Source: Ruminococcus sp. UBA4240 (GTDB lineage: Bacteria > Bacillota > Clostridia > Oscillospirales > Ruminococcaceae). Taken from it: a stretch of DNA of 64,000 bases. The stretch is from the NCBI GenBank assembly GCA_002395525.1, contig DGXE01000070.1, positions 6,873-70,872 of the forward strand. The letters run 5' to 3'. Shown in pieces: positions 7,950 through 16,785 of the stretch (positions within the stretch are counted from its first letter, which is position 1; each line of letters begins with the position of its first letter). The notes under the pieces are model-generated. The model did no database searches, had not been told where the DNA came from, and saw only the letters and a program-made list of their open reading frames with translations. Both the position numbers and the translations under genes were made by a program.

Positions 7950-9389
7950 TCACAGGGATGCATTGCCTGCACGGGCAGGCTCTGCCGCCGCAGGGGAGTC
8001 CTCCCCAAGCTGCCTGTACGTCCTCAGTATAAGGAACAGTGCCACTGCAAAGGTCAGTATATCCGATACGGGCATGGAGTAAAGCACGCCGTCAAGGCCG
8101 AAGAACCGGGGCAGAACAAGTGCAAAGCCCACACCGAACACTATCTCCCTTATCATGGAAAGGGCAGTAGATTCCACCGCCTTCCCCATGGCCTGCAGGA
8201 AGATGAAGCACGCCTTGTTCACACAGGCGAATATCATCATGCACAGATAGATGCGGAATGCACGCAGGGCAAAATCCGTATAGTAGCTGCTCTCGTTTGC
8301 CGCACCGAATATGCCGATGAGCTGGCGGGGGAAGAACTCAACGAAGACAAGAGCCACTGCTCCCACAGCCGCCTCAGCTGCCAGCAGCCTTGTGAACAGC
8401 TCACGGACACGGCAACTGAGCCCTGCTCCCATGTTGTAGCCCACTATGGGGATACAGCCTGCCGCCATGCCAACTACGATGGAAATGACTATCTGGAAGA
8501 ACTTCATGACGATGCCCACCACCGCCATGGGTATCTGGGCATACTGCTCCTGACCGAAGATGCTGTCAATTGCGCCGTACTTGCGTATCATGTTGTTGAT
8601 GGCAGCCATTGCCGCCACAAGGGATATCTGGGAGAGAAAGCTGGTAAGCCCCAAGGTCAGCGTCTTGCGGATGACCGCACCATCGGGCTTGAAGTCAGCC
8701 TTTTCCGGCTTTACAAGCTTCATATGGCACAGATACCATACCGCAAGGGCAGCCGTCACCACCTGTCCTAAGACAGTAGCTACTGCCGCACCCATCATGC
8801 CCCACCTGAAAACGAAGATGAACACGGGATCGAGTATAATATTCAGCACCGCCCCCGCAAGGGTGGAGATCATAGCAAACTTCGGGCTGCCGTCTGCACG
8901 GATCACCGGGTTCATGGCCTGCCCGAACATATAGAAGGGGATGCCGAGGGAGATGTAGAAGAAGTATTCCGATGAATGGCGGAACGTCTCTTCGTTGACC
9001 GTGCCCCCGAACATTGCGATGATGGCATCGCTGAATATGAGATACACTGCACAGAGGATGAGGCTGCTTGCTATGGTCATAAGCACAGCACTGCCTACGC
9101 TTTTCCTTGCAGTGTCCGGGTCGCCCTTCCCGAGGCTCAGGCTGACAAAGGCACAGCAGCCGTCGCCTATCATGACCGCAATGGCAAGGGCTATGACCGT
9201 AAGAGGGAATACCACCGTGTTTGCAGCGTTTCCGTAGGAGCCGAGGTAGCTTGCGTTGGCGATGAATATCTGGTCAACGATGTTGTACAGCGCCCCCACC
9301 AGCAGGGAAATGATACAGGGCACGGCATATTTTTTCATGAGCCTTCCCACCGGCTCCCTGCCTAAAAACTGATTTGATGTTTCTTCCAT
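7950..9389 (-). CDS. MATE family multidrug/metabolite exporter
   Basis: 479-aa integral membrane antiporter that expels cationic drugs or metabolites using a Na+ or H+ gradient. Twelve hydrophobic segments can be followed. Typical MATE elements are the N-terminal REPVGRLMKKYAVPCIISLL, GNAANTVVFPLTVIALAIAV, the RADGSPKFAMISTLAGAVLN loop before helix 5, and GCIPIVGYNMGAG in the second half. The start has TAGGAGG upstream. A terminator-like hairpin lies between the predicted promoter and the start, so expression may be controlled by attenuation. It lies 152 nt downstream of hemW. The substrate cannot be inferred. Confidence 0.93.
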   Translation of the reverse strand: MEETSNQFLGREPVGRLMKKYAVPCIISLLVGALYNIVDQIFIANASYLGSYGNAANTVVFPLTVIALAIAVMIGDGCCAFVSLSLGKGDPDTARKSVGSAVLMTIASSLILCAVYLIFSDAIIAMFGGTVNEETFRHSSEYFFYISLGIPFYMFGQAMNPVIRADGSPKFAMISTLAGAVLNIILDPVFIFVFRWGMMGAAVATVLGQVVTAALAVWYLCHMKLVKPEKADFKPDGAVIRKTLTLGLTSFLSQISLVAAMAAINNMIRKYGAIDSIFGQEQYAQIPMAVVGIVMKFFQIVISIVVGMAAGCIPIVGYNMGAGLSCRVRELFTRLLAAEAAVGAVALVFVEFFPRQLIGIFGAANESSYYTDFALRAFRIYLCMMIFACVNKACFIFLQAMGKAVESTALSMIREIVFGVGFALVLPRFFGLDGVLYSMPVSDILTFAVALFLILRTYRQLGEDSPAAAEPARAGNASL

Positions 9390-9410
9390 TTGAATTCCTC
9401 CTAAAAAACA

Positions 9411-9454
9411 AAAAAACGAGCAGCTAACCGGACTTACGCGGAATCGCTACTCGT
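9411..9454 (-). promoter_or_regulatory. Terminator-like hairpin in the MATE leader (candidate attenuator)
   Basis: On the minus strand ACGAGTAGC (9454-9446) pairs with GCTGCTCGT (9424-9416), immediately followed by a run of T and a second T-rich run, then AGGAGG and the MATE start. It could also simply end hemW transcription, but the promoter at 9490-9462 would start RNA at the base of this stem. Confidence 0.6.
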
Positions 9455-9461
9455 TACTATG

Positions 9462-9490
9462 ATAATATCAGATCTCAAGGATTTTTGCAA
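9462..9490 (-). promoter_or_regulatory. Putative MATE promoter
   Basis: TTGCAA (9490-9485), 17-bp spacer, TATTAT (9467-9462) on the minus strand. The start point would fall at about 9455. Confidence 0.5.
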
Positions 9491-9541
9491 AGGGCATTTT
9501 GTACAAACTTCACGGGATAATGAGGGGATGTTCCGTCACCG

Positions 9542-10591
9542 CTACATCAGCAGAGAGGAGAGTATCTCGTTGGAAACCAGCATCCCCTTTACGGTAAAGC
9601 GGAGACGTGTGCCATCAATGGTCATAAAGCCCGCATCTATGTACCGTCCTGCTCTCTGTGCCACGTCAGGGGGTACGTCACAGCCCTCGTTCAGCCGCAG
9701 GGCAAGCATCATGCGCTCCGTTTCGCCCCCTGCGTTATCATCTGTGGTGAAGGTCTCCATAACAGGGCTTGCCATAAAGGAGCGTATGTCTCCCCTCACC
9801 CCGAACCGCCTTTTCCCAATGAAGGAGTGGGCAGCAGGGCCTATGCCCAGGTATTCCTCACAGTGCCAGTATTTAAGGTTGTGGCGGCATTCAAAGCCGG
9901 GGCGGGCAAAGTTTGATATCTCATACTGAGGGTAGCCCCTCTGTGAAAGCTGCTCCACAGCACCTTCGTAGATATCTGCCTGAACATCGTCATCTATGCC
10001 CGATAACAGATCCTCACGGCGGGAAAGCTCCGTTCCCTCCTCGACTTTCAGCATATATGCGGAGATGTGCTGTACACCAAAGCCCGACAGGATGTCTATA
10101 TTGTCCGAGACAGTGGAAGGCTTCTGGAACGGCAGCCCCAGCATAAGGTCGGCGGAAACATTGTCAAAGATTCCCCTCACCGCAGAAAGGGCAGCCCTTG
10201 CCCCCCTGCCGTCGTGGAGCCGGGAGAGCATGGAAAGCTCTCCGTCATCAAAGCTCTGTATGCCAAGGGACACCCTGTTTACCCCTGCGCTTTTGTAGGC
10301 ACACATTTTCTCATGTGTGACCGAATCGGGGTTTGCCTCCATGGATATTTCCGCCCCGGAAACTATATCAGCGCTGTCAAGTATGCGGGCGATATTCTCC
10401 GGGGACATGAGGGAGGGGGTGCCTCCCCCGAAATACACCGTGTCAAAGCAGCCCCCGAAATGCCTGATATTCCGTATCACAGCCGCTGTGTACTCATCCT
10501 GCACGCCCTCATCCGCAAGGGAATAGAAATCGCAGTATATGCACTTTCTCCTGCAAAAGGGTATGTGGATGTAAAGCCCCCTGCTACTCAT
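9542..10591 (-). CDS. hemW: Radical SAM heme chaperone HemW (coproporphyrinogen III oxidase-like)
   Basis: 349-aa cytoplasmic radical-SAM protein. The 4Fe-4S site is CRRKCIYC in GLYIHIPFCRRKCIYCDFYS at residues 5-24, followed by the YFGGGTPSLM motif and EANPDSVT. HemW proteins, often annotated HemN, bind heme and insert it into apoproteins; true HemN has an extra upstream segment that is absent here. The ATG overlaps the end of lepA (GGATGAGTAG), so the genes are translationally coupled. lepA-hemW is a common Firmicutes pair. Confidence 0.9.
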   Translation of the reverse strand: MSSRGLYIHIPFCRRKCIYCDFYSLADEGVQDEYTAAVIRNIRHFGGCFDTVYFGGGTPSLMSPENIARILDSADIVSGAEISMEANPDSVTHEKMCAYKSAGVNRVSLGIQSFDDGELSMLSRLHDGRGARAALSAVRGIFDNVSADLMLGLPFQKPSTVSDNIDILSGFGVQHISAYMLKVEEGTELSRREDLLSGIDDDVQADIYEGAVEQLSQRGYPQYEISNFARPGFECRHNLKYWHCEEYLGIGPAAHSFIGKRRFGVRGDIRSFMASPVMETFTTDDNAGGETERMMLALRLNEGCDVPPDVAQRAGRYIDAGFMTIDGTRLRFTVKGMLVSNEILSSLLM

Positions 10592-12386
10592 CCAGCTTCA
10601 GCACCGCCATGAATGCCTCCTGAGGCACCTCCACGGAGCCTAACTGCCTCATGCGCTTCTTGCCTTCCTTCTGTTTTTCAAGCAGCTTCTTCTTTCGGGA
10701 GATGTCGCCGCCGTAGCACTTTGCAAGTACGTCCTTGCGCATGGCCTTGACCGTTTCCCTTGCGATTATCTTGCCGCCGATGGCTGCCTGCACAGGCACC
10801 TCGAAGAGCTGCCTCGGGATATGCTCCTTGAGCTTCTCGGTTATCTTCCTTGCCCTGGGGTATGCCTTTTCCTCACTGACGATAAAGGAGAGGGCATCCA
10901 CCACCTCGCCGTTGAGGAGCACATCCAGCTTCACCAGCTTACCCGGCTCGTAGCCCGACAGCTCGTAGTCAAAGGAAGCATAGCCTCTTGTGCGGGATTT
11001 CAGCGCATCGAAGAAATCATATACTATCTCGTTGAGGGGCAGCACATAGTGCATCTCCACCCTGTCCTCGTCAAGGTAGGTCATGTCCTTGAAGGTGCCC
11101 CGCCTGTCAATGCACAGATCCATGATGTTGCCCACATATTCCTTGGGGGTGAGGATAGATGCCTTCACCACAGGCTCGCAGGCCTCGGCTATGAGGGTGT
11201 TCTCCGGGTAGTTGGAGGGGTTGTCTATGTATACCGTGTCCCCGTTGGTAAGGCGGATCTTGTAGATAACGGAGGGGGCAGTGGTGATAAGGTCAAGATT
11301 GTACTCCCTTTCAAGCCGCTCCTCGATTATCTCCATGTGGAGAAGTCCCAGAAATCCGCATCTGAAACCGAAGCCCAGTGCGGCGGAGGTCTCAGGCTCG
11401 AAGGAGAGGGAGGCATCATTGAGCTGCAGCTTCTCCAGTGCTTCCCGCAGATCTCCGTAGTGGGCGCCGTCAGCAGGATAGATGCCGGAGAATACCATGG
11501 GGTTTACCTCCCGGTATCCGGGGAGAGCCTCATCACAGGGGGCATCCGCCAGTGTCACAGTGTCGCCCACCTTGGTATCTCCGATAGACTTGATGGAGGC
11601 GGTGATATAGCCTACCTCGCCTGCATGGAGCTCCCCTGCGTTCACAAGGTCAACAGCCCCCATGTAGCCTGCCTCCACCACATCAAATTCAGCCCCTGTT
11701 GCCATAAGGCGGATGCGGTCGCCGATCTTCACTTTGCCGTCGGTGATGCGCACATAGATGATAACGCCCTTGTAGGGGTCGTAGATGCTGTCAAAGATGA
11801 GGGCTTTCAGAGGGGCATCCGCATCCCCCTTGGGGGCGGGGATGTCCGCCACAACACGCTCCAGCACCGCACGTATGTTCTGCCCCGTCTTTGCAGATAT
11901 GCGGGGTGCATCCAATGCCGGTATGCCGATGACGTTCTCTATCTCGTGGCACACACGCTCCGGGTCTGCCGAGGGCAGGTCTATCTTGTTGATGACGGGC
12001 ACTATCTCCAGATCGTGCTCCAGTGCAAGATAGGTGTTGGCAAGGGTCTGGGCCTCTATGCCCTGAGAGGCATCCACTATGAGTATAGCGCCCTCACAGG
12101 CGGCAAGGGAGCGGGAGACCTCATAGTTGAAGTCAACGTGCCCCGGTGTGTCTATAAGGTTGAGCACGTATTCCTGTCCGTCGTCTGCGGTATAGAGGAG
12201 GCGCACTGCCCGTGCCTTTATGGTTATGCCCCTCTCCCTCTCGATATCCATGTTGTCAAGGAGCTGATCCTCCATGTCACGCAGTGCCACAGTCTTTGTA
12301 AGCTCCAGTATCCTGTCGGCAAGGGTGGATTTGCCGTGATCTATATGGGCTATGATACAAAAATTCCTGATATTGCTTTTATCCAT
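10584..12386 (-). CDS. lepA: Elongation factor 4 (back-translocating GTPase LepA)
   Basis: 600-aa translational GTPase that rescues stalled or mistranslocated ribosomes at the inner face of the membrane. The G1 motif AHIDHGKST is at residues 13-21, with ERERGITIKA, DTPGH and NKIDLP following. The C-terminal LepA-specific domain is complete (EKQKEGKKRMRQLG). ATG 12386 was preferred over ATG 12392 because the CGGAG ribosome site is 7 nt from 12386 but only 1 nt from 12392, and it gives the usual 600-residue length. First gene of the lepA-hemW transcript. Confidence 0.96.
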   Translation of the reverse strand: MDKSNIRNFCIIAHIDHGKSTLADRILELTKTVALRDMEDQLLDNMDIERERGITIKARAVRLLYTADDGQEYVLNLIDTPGHVDFNYEVSRSLAACEGAILIVDASQGIEAQTLANTYLALEHDLEIVPVINKIDLPSADPERVCHEIENVIGIPALDAPRISAKTGQNIRAVLERVVADIPAPKGDADAPLKALIFDSIYDPYKGVIIYVRITDGKVKIGDRIRLMATGAEFDVVEAGYMGAVDLVNAGELHAGEVGYITASIKSIGDTKVGDTVTLADAPCDEALPGYREVNPMVFSGIYPADGAHYGDLREALEKLQLNDASLSFEPETSAALGFGFRCGFLGLLHMEIIEERLEREYNLDLITTAPSVIYKIRLTNGDTVYIDNPSNYPENTLIAEACEPVVKASILTPKEYVGNIMDLCIDRRGTFKDMTYLDEDRVEMHYVLPLNEIVYDFFDALKSRTRGYASFDYELSGYEPGKLVKLDVLLNGEVVDALSFIVSEEKAYPRARKITEKLKEHIPRQLFEVPVQAAIGGKIIARETVKAMRKDVLAKCYGGDISRKKKLLEKQKEGKKRMRQLGSVEVPQEAFMAVLKLDE

Positions 12387-12427
12387 TTTCATGCTCCGTC
12401 GCTGTATTATAGCAAAGCTATTCTGTT

Positions 12428-12456
12428 ATTCTACCACATTCCGGGCGAAAAGTCAA
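12428..12456 (-). promoter_or_regulatory. Promoter of lepA-hemW
   Basis: TTGACT (12456-12451), 17-bp spacer, TAGAAT (12433-12428) with extended -10 TGG, on the minus strand. Confidence 0.7.
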
Positions 12457-12462
12457 CCAGGC

Positions 12463-12681
12463 AATGAAGAATGAAGAAGGAAACGAGCTGACGGGGATTG
12501 GGGGCTTGATCTCCTCTTTGCCCGCTGCGCTTGCTTTGCAAAATGCAGAATGAAGAATGGGTTATGCCTTTGCGTTTGATGACTGTTGTCCGAGTGTATA
12601 GTGCACAGTGTACAGTGTACAGTTGGACAACAGCTGCAAAAGAGAAGGCAAGCAGCCCAATCCCTGTCAGCACGTTTCATT
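12463..12681. repeat. Heptamer-based composite intergenic repeat, locus 2
   Basis: Left end: AATGAAG-AATGAAG (12463-12476), then a CTGACGGGGATTGGGGGCTT segment and CTCTTTGCCCGCTGCGC. Middle: AATGCAG-AATGAAG-AATGGGT (12542-12562) and AGTGTAT-AGTGCAC-AGTGTAC-AGTGTAC (12593-12620). Right end read on the minus strand: AATGTAGAATGAAACG then CTGACAGGGATTGGGCTGCTT, an inverted version of the left end. The last codon and stop of the downstream gene lie inside the right end. Nothing else is seen in 12457-12681. Confidence 0.8.
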
Positions 12682-14214
12682 CTACATTACCTTGTGAAGG
12701 TCGTCAGCTACATCAGAGGGCAGCATGGTGGTCATGGAAAGGCGCTGGGCAGTCAGGTCTGCCGCCTCCCCGAAAAGATAGGCTCCCGCCGCCGCACACT
12801 CAAAGGGCATATCTCCCTTGCGGGAGGTGAGTATCCCTGCGATGATGCCCGTGAGCAGATCCCCGGAGCCGCCCCTTGAAAGCCCTCCGTTGCCTGTGTA
12901 TACAGCCGCCGCTCTCCCGGAGGGGGCAAGGATAAATGTGGGGCTGCCCTTTGCCGCCACTATGGCGCCGGACTCCTCGCAAACCTTCTGAGCATAGCAG
13001 AGTCTGTCGGAGAGCACTTCCTTTATGCCCGTACCCGCAAGCCTTGCCAGCTCCCCCGGATGAGGGGTCAGTATGACGGTCACACCCGCCTTCTTTATCA
13101 GGTGCAGGCTCCCCGCTATGCAGTTGAGTGCATCTGCATCAAGTATCAAGGGCACTCCCTTTTCACCGCACATGGCGATAAGTTCGGTGACGAGCCGCTT
13201 TGTATCTTCCGTGCAGCCGAGACCGCTGCCTGCGGCGCACACCGTGGCACGGTCAAGGGCAGCCTCCAGCTCATCAAGGCTTGCGGAGGAGATGTACCCC
13301 CTGTCACTTTCCACCAGGCAGGTAAAGGTGCATTCGGGGCAGCGCGGTATCACCCTGTCCGCCGCTTCCTTTACCGAGGCCAGGCGCACAAGCCCTGCGC
13401 CGCTCCTCAGTGCCCCGGTGACACACAGAGCCGCCGCACCGCTGTACTCCCGGGATCCCCCCACTATCAGCAAGTTCCCGAAGCTGCCCTTGTGGGAGGT
13501 GCGGTTCCTGGCGGGGAGCACGTTCACAGCCTGTGAATGATCCATAAGGCAGGGCACAAAGCCCACCTTCTCAAAGTGCTCCCCTTTTATGCCTATGGGC
13601 TCGGTCACTATCTCACCCGTGTAGGCAATGGCAGGGTCAAGGGTCATCCCCAGCTTCACCGCCCCGAAGGTGACGGTCATATCCGCCCTGAATGTGCCCC
13701 TTGATACGCTGCCGTCGGAGCAGTCCACCCCGGAGGGCACATCAGCAGCCACCTTGAAAGCGGCAGTGCTGTTTATCACCGAGAAAAGCAGGGACACGCC
13801 CTCCGGCAGCTCCCCGTGGAAGCCTGTGCCGTACACTGCATCAATGACCGCATCGTAGCTGTCCTCCGCTTTGAACTGCCCGATACCTGTGACATGAGCC
13901 TTATTCTGCCTGAGGAGACGGGCAAATTCCTCCCCGGCAATTCCTGTGCTCGCCTTTTCGCTGATGAGCACCACGGTCACATCCCCGCCCAGCCCGCAGA
14001 GCAGACGGGCTGCCACAAAGCCGTCGCCGCCGTTGTTGCCGTGGCCGCACAGCACAAGCAGCTTTCTGCCTTCTACAGAGCCAAAATGCTCCCTTACGTG
14101 CCCGGCGAGAGCCGCACCCGCATTCTCCATAAGGTTTTTGAAGCTGCTCTCCTCTGCGGCAAGAGCCTCCGCCTTCTTCATCTGCTCCGTTGTTGTGATA
14201 TATGTGGAACGCAT
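12682..14214 (-). CDS. nnr: Bifunctional NAD(P)H-hydrate epimerase / ADP-dependent NAD(P)H-hydrate dehydratase
   Basis: 510-aa cytoplasmic repair enzyme that recycles damaged (hydrated) NADH and NADPH. Residues 1-210 are the epimerase (YjeF_N) domain, with VLCGHGNNGGDGFVAARLL and VDVPSGVDCSDG. Residues about 230-510 are the ribokinase-like dehydratase domain, with GNLLIVGGSREYSGA, LILDADALNCI, LTPHPGELARLA and NGGLSRGGSGDLLTG. The GTG at 14250 and ATG 14229 also read in frame, but MRSTYITTTEQMKKAEAL matches where epimerase domains begin, so ATG 14214 is used. The gene ends HKVM with its stop inside the heptamer repeat. Confidence 0.93.
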   Translation of the reverse strand: MRSTYITTTEQMKKAEALAAEESSFKNLMENAGAALAGHVREHFGSVEGRKLLVLCGHGNNGGDGFVAARLLCGLGGDVTVVLISEKASTGIAGEEFARLLRQNKAHVTGIGQFKAEDSYDAVIDAVYGTGFHGELPEGVSLLFSVINSTAAFKVAADVPSGVDCSDGSVSRGTFRADMTVTFGAVKLGMTLDPAIAYTGEIVTEPIGIKGEHFEKVGFVPCLMDHSQAVNVLPARNRTSHKGSFGNLLIVGGSREYSGAAALCVTGALRSGAGLVRLASVKEAADRVIPRCPECTFTCLVESDRGYISSASLDELEAALDRATVCAAGSGLGCTEDTKRLVTELIAMCGEKGVPLILDADALNCIAGSLHLIKKAGVTVILTPHPGELARLAGTGIKEVLSDRLCYAQKVCEESGAIVAAKGSPTFILAPSGRAAAVYTGNGGLSRGGSGDLLTGIIAGILTSRKGDMPFECAAAGAYLFGEAADLTAQRLSMTTMLPSDVADDLHKVM

Positions 14215-14297
14215 ACGTGTCACCCTTTCCATAGCCTGTGCAAAATACACATATTCATATCTGTATTGTACAACTTTTTTATCTAAATGTCAAGTGG

Positions 14298-14311
14298 AAT
14301 GAAGAATGAAA
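14298..14311 (+). repeat. Heptamer pair AATGAAG-AATGAAA
   Basis: Followed by GTGACGGATATTGTG and TTTCCTTTGCACGCTGC, a degenerate version of the core segments in the three larger repeat loci, so this is probably a decayed half-copy. The region 14312-14640 otherwise shows only short inverted repeats (GCAAACG/CGTTTGC at about 14427-14455 and CCGCAGG/CCTGCGG near 14550). Confidence 0.55.
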
Positions 14312-14645
14312 GGTCGTGACGGATATTGTGCTACGTTGTTTCCTTTGCACGCTGCACTCGGATAGGTATGAGGTGCCTCGTAACTGCGCCAAGCTGAAGC
14401 TTGCGACCTGCGTTTCGGCAAATAGCAAACGCCAAAGGGTTTTGTCGTTTGCTATAATAGGTGATGCTGACGGAAAGCCGGAGACTGTCGCCCTCTGTTC
14501 CCGCATTATGATAACTGACGTTTTCGTTATCTCATTAAAAATCTGCCCCCGCAGGATTCCTGCGGCGGCTTCTTCATAAGATTATTGCAAAGCAAGCCAA
14601 GAACAGCGAGCAAAGGTAAGCACTCAATTCCTCTGTCAATAACAG

Positions 14646-14666
14646 CTATTCACTATTAGCTATCAG
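14646..14666 (-). repeat. Heptamer triplet CTGATAG-CTAATAG-TGAATAG
   Basis: Three contiguous 7-bp units on the minus strand. Nearly the same triplet occurs at 20370-20390 (CTGACAG-CTAATAG-TGAATAG). Confidence 0.7.
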
Positions 14667-14775
14667 TTCCTCGCTGCTGATCTTGCCCTGCTTCTGAGCT
14701 TTTGCTTCCGGCTTGGTATTATTAACAAATATAGTGCCCGGGTTTTATTCAAACGGTCAAAATTGACAATCACTA

Positions 14776-14804
14776 TTGATTTTGAGGATGAAATGTTGTA
14801 TAAT
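14776..14804 (+). promoter_or_regulatory. Putative promoter upstream of the TA-repeat small ORF
   Basis: TTGATT (14776-14781), 17-bp spacer, TATAAT (14799-14804). An AAGAGGAAA ribosome-like site and ATG 14835 follow within 31 nt. Confidence 0.5.
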
Positions 14805-14834
14805 AAGATAAATCCAAGGTGAAGAGGAAATGTT

Positions 14835-14888
14835 ATGAAAGCAATATATGAACTGAATATGACCTATATATATATATATATATATTAA
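14835..14888 (+). CDS. 17-codon ORF interrupted by a (TA)n tract; possible phase-variable leader peptide
   Basis: ATG 14835 follows a purine-rich GAAGAGGAAA site and encodes MKAIYELNMT, then alternating Tyr-Ile codons from a 10.5-copy TA run (14865-14885), ending at TAA 14886-14888. Loss of one TA unit would bypass that stop and continue about 30 codons more (LRDNNLSDKQAAHAVTQ and on) to a TGA near 14972. Whether either form is made is unknown. It sits 216 nt before the small zinc-ribbon-like gene. Confidence 0.35.
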   Translation: MKAIYELNMTYIYIYIY

Positions 14889-15103
14889 GGGATAACAATC
14901 TATCCGATAAGCAAGCCGCTCATGCGGTCACTCAGGTATGCCTCCGGGGTATGCCTTGTGACTGTGTGGGCGGTTTTTTGTGATCTCATTTCGGCAAGGG
15001 ATGACGTGCAGAAAGCATCTGACACTGATTTACAGCCTTAGTAAAGTATGATCCGCTTATGATGTAAAATACGATAACACAGGACACGAAAGGAGAGGTT
15101 CCT

Positions 15104-15277
15104 ATGCCAACAATGAAATACATCCCCCGCTGCCAGTGGTGCGGCAAGACGGGCGCTTCGGCGCAGAGCTCCAACGGCGCCCCCAGACAGACCCCAAAGG
15201 TTCCGGGCAAGTGCCAGTCCCACCCGTCCGGCAAGCCCAATATGCCCCACTCCCCCCAGTGGGAGCCAAGGGGATGA
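15104..15277 (+). CDS. 57-aa zinc-ribbon-like small protein
   Basis: MPTMKYIPRCQWCGKTGA start, with Cys10-x2-Cys13 and, 23 residues on, Cys37-x2-His40, a plausible Zn-binding set; the rest is Pro/Ser/Gly-rich with His49 and a final PQWEPRG. No family name is recognised. AAGGAGAGG lies 5-12 nt upstream, a strong ribosome site. It is followed after 18 nt by the AAA+ ATPase in the same direction, so the two are almost certainly co-transcribed. It may be a metal-binding adaptor or substrate of the ATPase; that is inference. Confidence 0.65.
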   Translation: MPTMKYIPRCQWCGKTGASAQSSNGAPRQTPKVPGKCQSHPSGKPNMPHSPQWEPRG

Positions 15278-15295
15278 GTTGAAGGGGGAGATACT

Positions 15296-16774
15296 GTGAG
15301 CATAAAGACAGATCTTATAAGCTATATTGATTCGGGCTTTCCCATAATGTACATCAACTCCTTTGAGGAGACCAAGGTGGAGGGTCTCATCCGTGAGATC
15401 ATGGGCGGCCGCAAGGGACTTGAATGGAACGGGGCAAAGGGCTTCTGTGACTTCGGGAAAAAGAGCGTTCTCATACCCGATCAGCCCCTTGCCGAAACGC
15501 TTTCCATGCTGTGCTCCGAGAAGGAGCTTGACAGGAAATTTCTTGTCATCAAGGATGCACATCTGTTCCTTGATGATCCCAAGGTCATATCCTGCCTGAA
15601 GGAGATAGCCATACACATCAACGAGGGCTGGGATTCCTCCGTGATAATCATTTCCCCGGTGCTGAAATTCCCGAAGGAGCTTGAAAAGTACATAACCATC
15701 CTTGAAATGGAGTACCCCGGTGAAAAGGAGATATCGGCTCAGATCACCGCATTTGCTGAGGAGCAGGGAGCCGATATAGACAGCAAGCTGCTTGAAGATA
15801 TGTCCATAGCCTTCAAGGGGCTTACGGAATTTGAGATAGACAACATCCTTGCATCTGCCCTTGCGGATGACGGTATGTTCACACGGCAGGATCTCAATCT
15901 CATTCATGCTCAAAAAAGCCAGATGATCATGAAATCCGGCATACTTGAAATGATACCGATAAAAGAACGCCCCGAGGATATAGGCGGTCTTGAAAATCTG
16001 AAAGAATGGCTCACACGCAAAGCAAAAGTATATCAGTCTATAAACAAGGCTTTAGACTACGGTGTGGATATGCCCAAGGGCGTAATGATAGCAGGCGTTC
16101 CCGGATGCGGTAAGTCTCTGTGTGCAAAGGTAACGGCGCAGATGTTCGGTGTGCCGCTACTGCGTCTTGATATGGGCAAGATAATGGGAAAATATGTAGG
16201 TGAATCTGAGGAAAATATGCGCAAGGCTATCGCTCTTGCAGAGGCCATCTCTCCCTGTGTTTTATGGATAGATGAACTGGAAAAAGCTTTTGCAGGTGTG
16301 AACGGTACGGGCAGCGAGGTAACGGTCAGACTTTTTGGAACATTCCTTACTTGGATGCAGGAAAAAACGAGCCCATCCTTTGTTGTGGCAACGGCAAATG
16401 ATATCACCAAACTTCCCCCGGAGCTTATGCGAAAAGGGCGCTTTGATGAGATATTTTATGTAGGTTTGCCGAATACTTCCGAGCGAAGGAAGATATTTGA
16501 AATACATATCAAAAAGCGCAGAAAGCAGGATCTTGCATCAATTGACCTTAATGCTCTTGCAGAGCAGACAAAGGGATACAGCGGCGCTGATGTTGAAGGA
16601 GTCGTAATAGATGCTGTTGAGAATGCCTTTGTTGACGGAAGCCCTTCCGTTACGACCGAATATATAACGAGAGCTATAAAGAATACACACTCTCTGTCGG
16701 AACTGATGAAGGATTCTTTGTCAGAGCTGTCAAAGAAGTACGAAGATATGCACTTTAAGAGCGCATCAAGGTAA
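15296..16774 (+). CDS. Ycf46-like AAA+ ATPase
   Basis: 492-aa cytoplasmic AAA+ protein. The N-terminal about 230 residues (FPIMYINSFEETKVEGLIRE onward, with a degenerate P-loop-like half) resemble Ycf46/stress-type AAA proteins. The C-terminal AAA module is complete: Walker A GVPGCGKS near residue 265, pore-loop-like GKYVGESEENMRKA, Walker B CVLWIDELE near 325, and RKGRFDEIF with the arginine finger near 380, then the lid helix GYSGADVEGVVIDA. The start is GTG with a GGGGGAG site; no ATG lies upstream in frame. There is no membrane segment or protease domain, so it should act as an unfoldase or remodelling engine. It is 11 nt from the next gene. Confidence 0.85.
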   Translation: MSIKTDLISYIDSGFPIMYINSFEETKVEGLIREIMGGRKGLEWNGAKGFCDFGKKSVLIPDQPLAETLSMLCSEKELDRKFLVIKDAHLFLDDPKVISCLKEIAIHINEGWDSSVIIISPVLKFPKELEKYITILEMEYPGEKEISAQITAFAEEQGADIDSKLLEDMSIAFKGLTEFEIDNILASALADDGMFTRQDLNLIHAQKSQMIMKSGILEMIPIKERPEDIGGLENLKEWLTRKAKVYQSINKALDYGVDMPKGVMIAGVPGCGKSLCAKVTAQMFGVPLLRLDMGKIMGKYVGESEENMRKAIALAEAISPCVLWIDELEKAFAGVNGTGSEVTVRLFGTFLTWMQEKTSPSFVVATANDITKLPPELMRKGRFDEIFYVGLPNTSERRKIFEIHIKKRRKQDLASIDLNALAEQTKGYSGADVEGVVIDAVENAFVDGSPSVTTEYITRAIKNTHSLSELMKDSLSELSKKYEDMHFKSASR

Positions 16775-16785
16775 GGAGAATGATC

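Noticed and set aside
7875..8771. Long open frame antisense to the MATE gene
   Set aside because: Amino-acid composition is typical of an antisense shadow and the MATE gene is unambiguous.
10821..12467. Long open frame antisense to lepA on the plus strand
   Set aside because: Shadow of the lepA codon pattern; composition is His/Cys/Tyr-rich, with no family match and no ribosome site.
14430..14460. TATAAT within GCAAACG/CGTTTGC hairpin as a promoter
   Set aside because: No -35 box at a suitable distance and no gene directly downstream.
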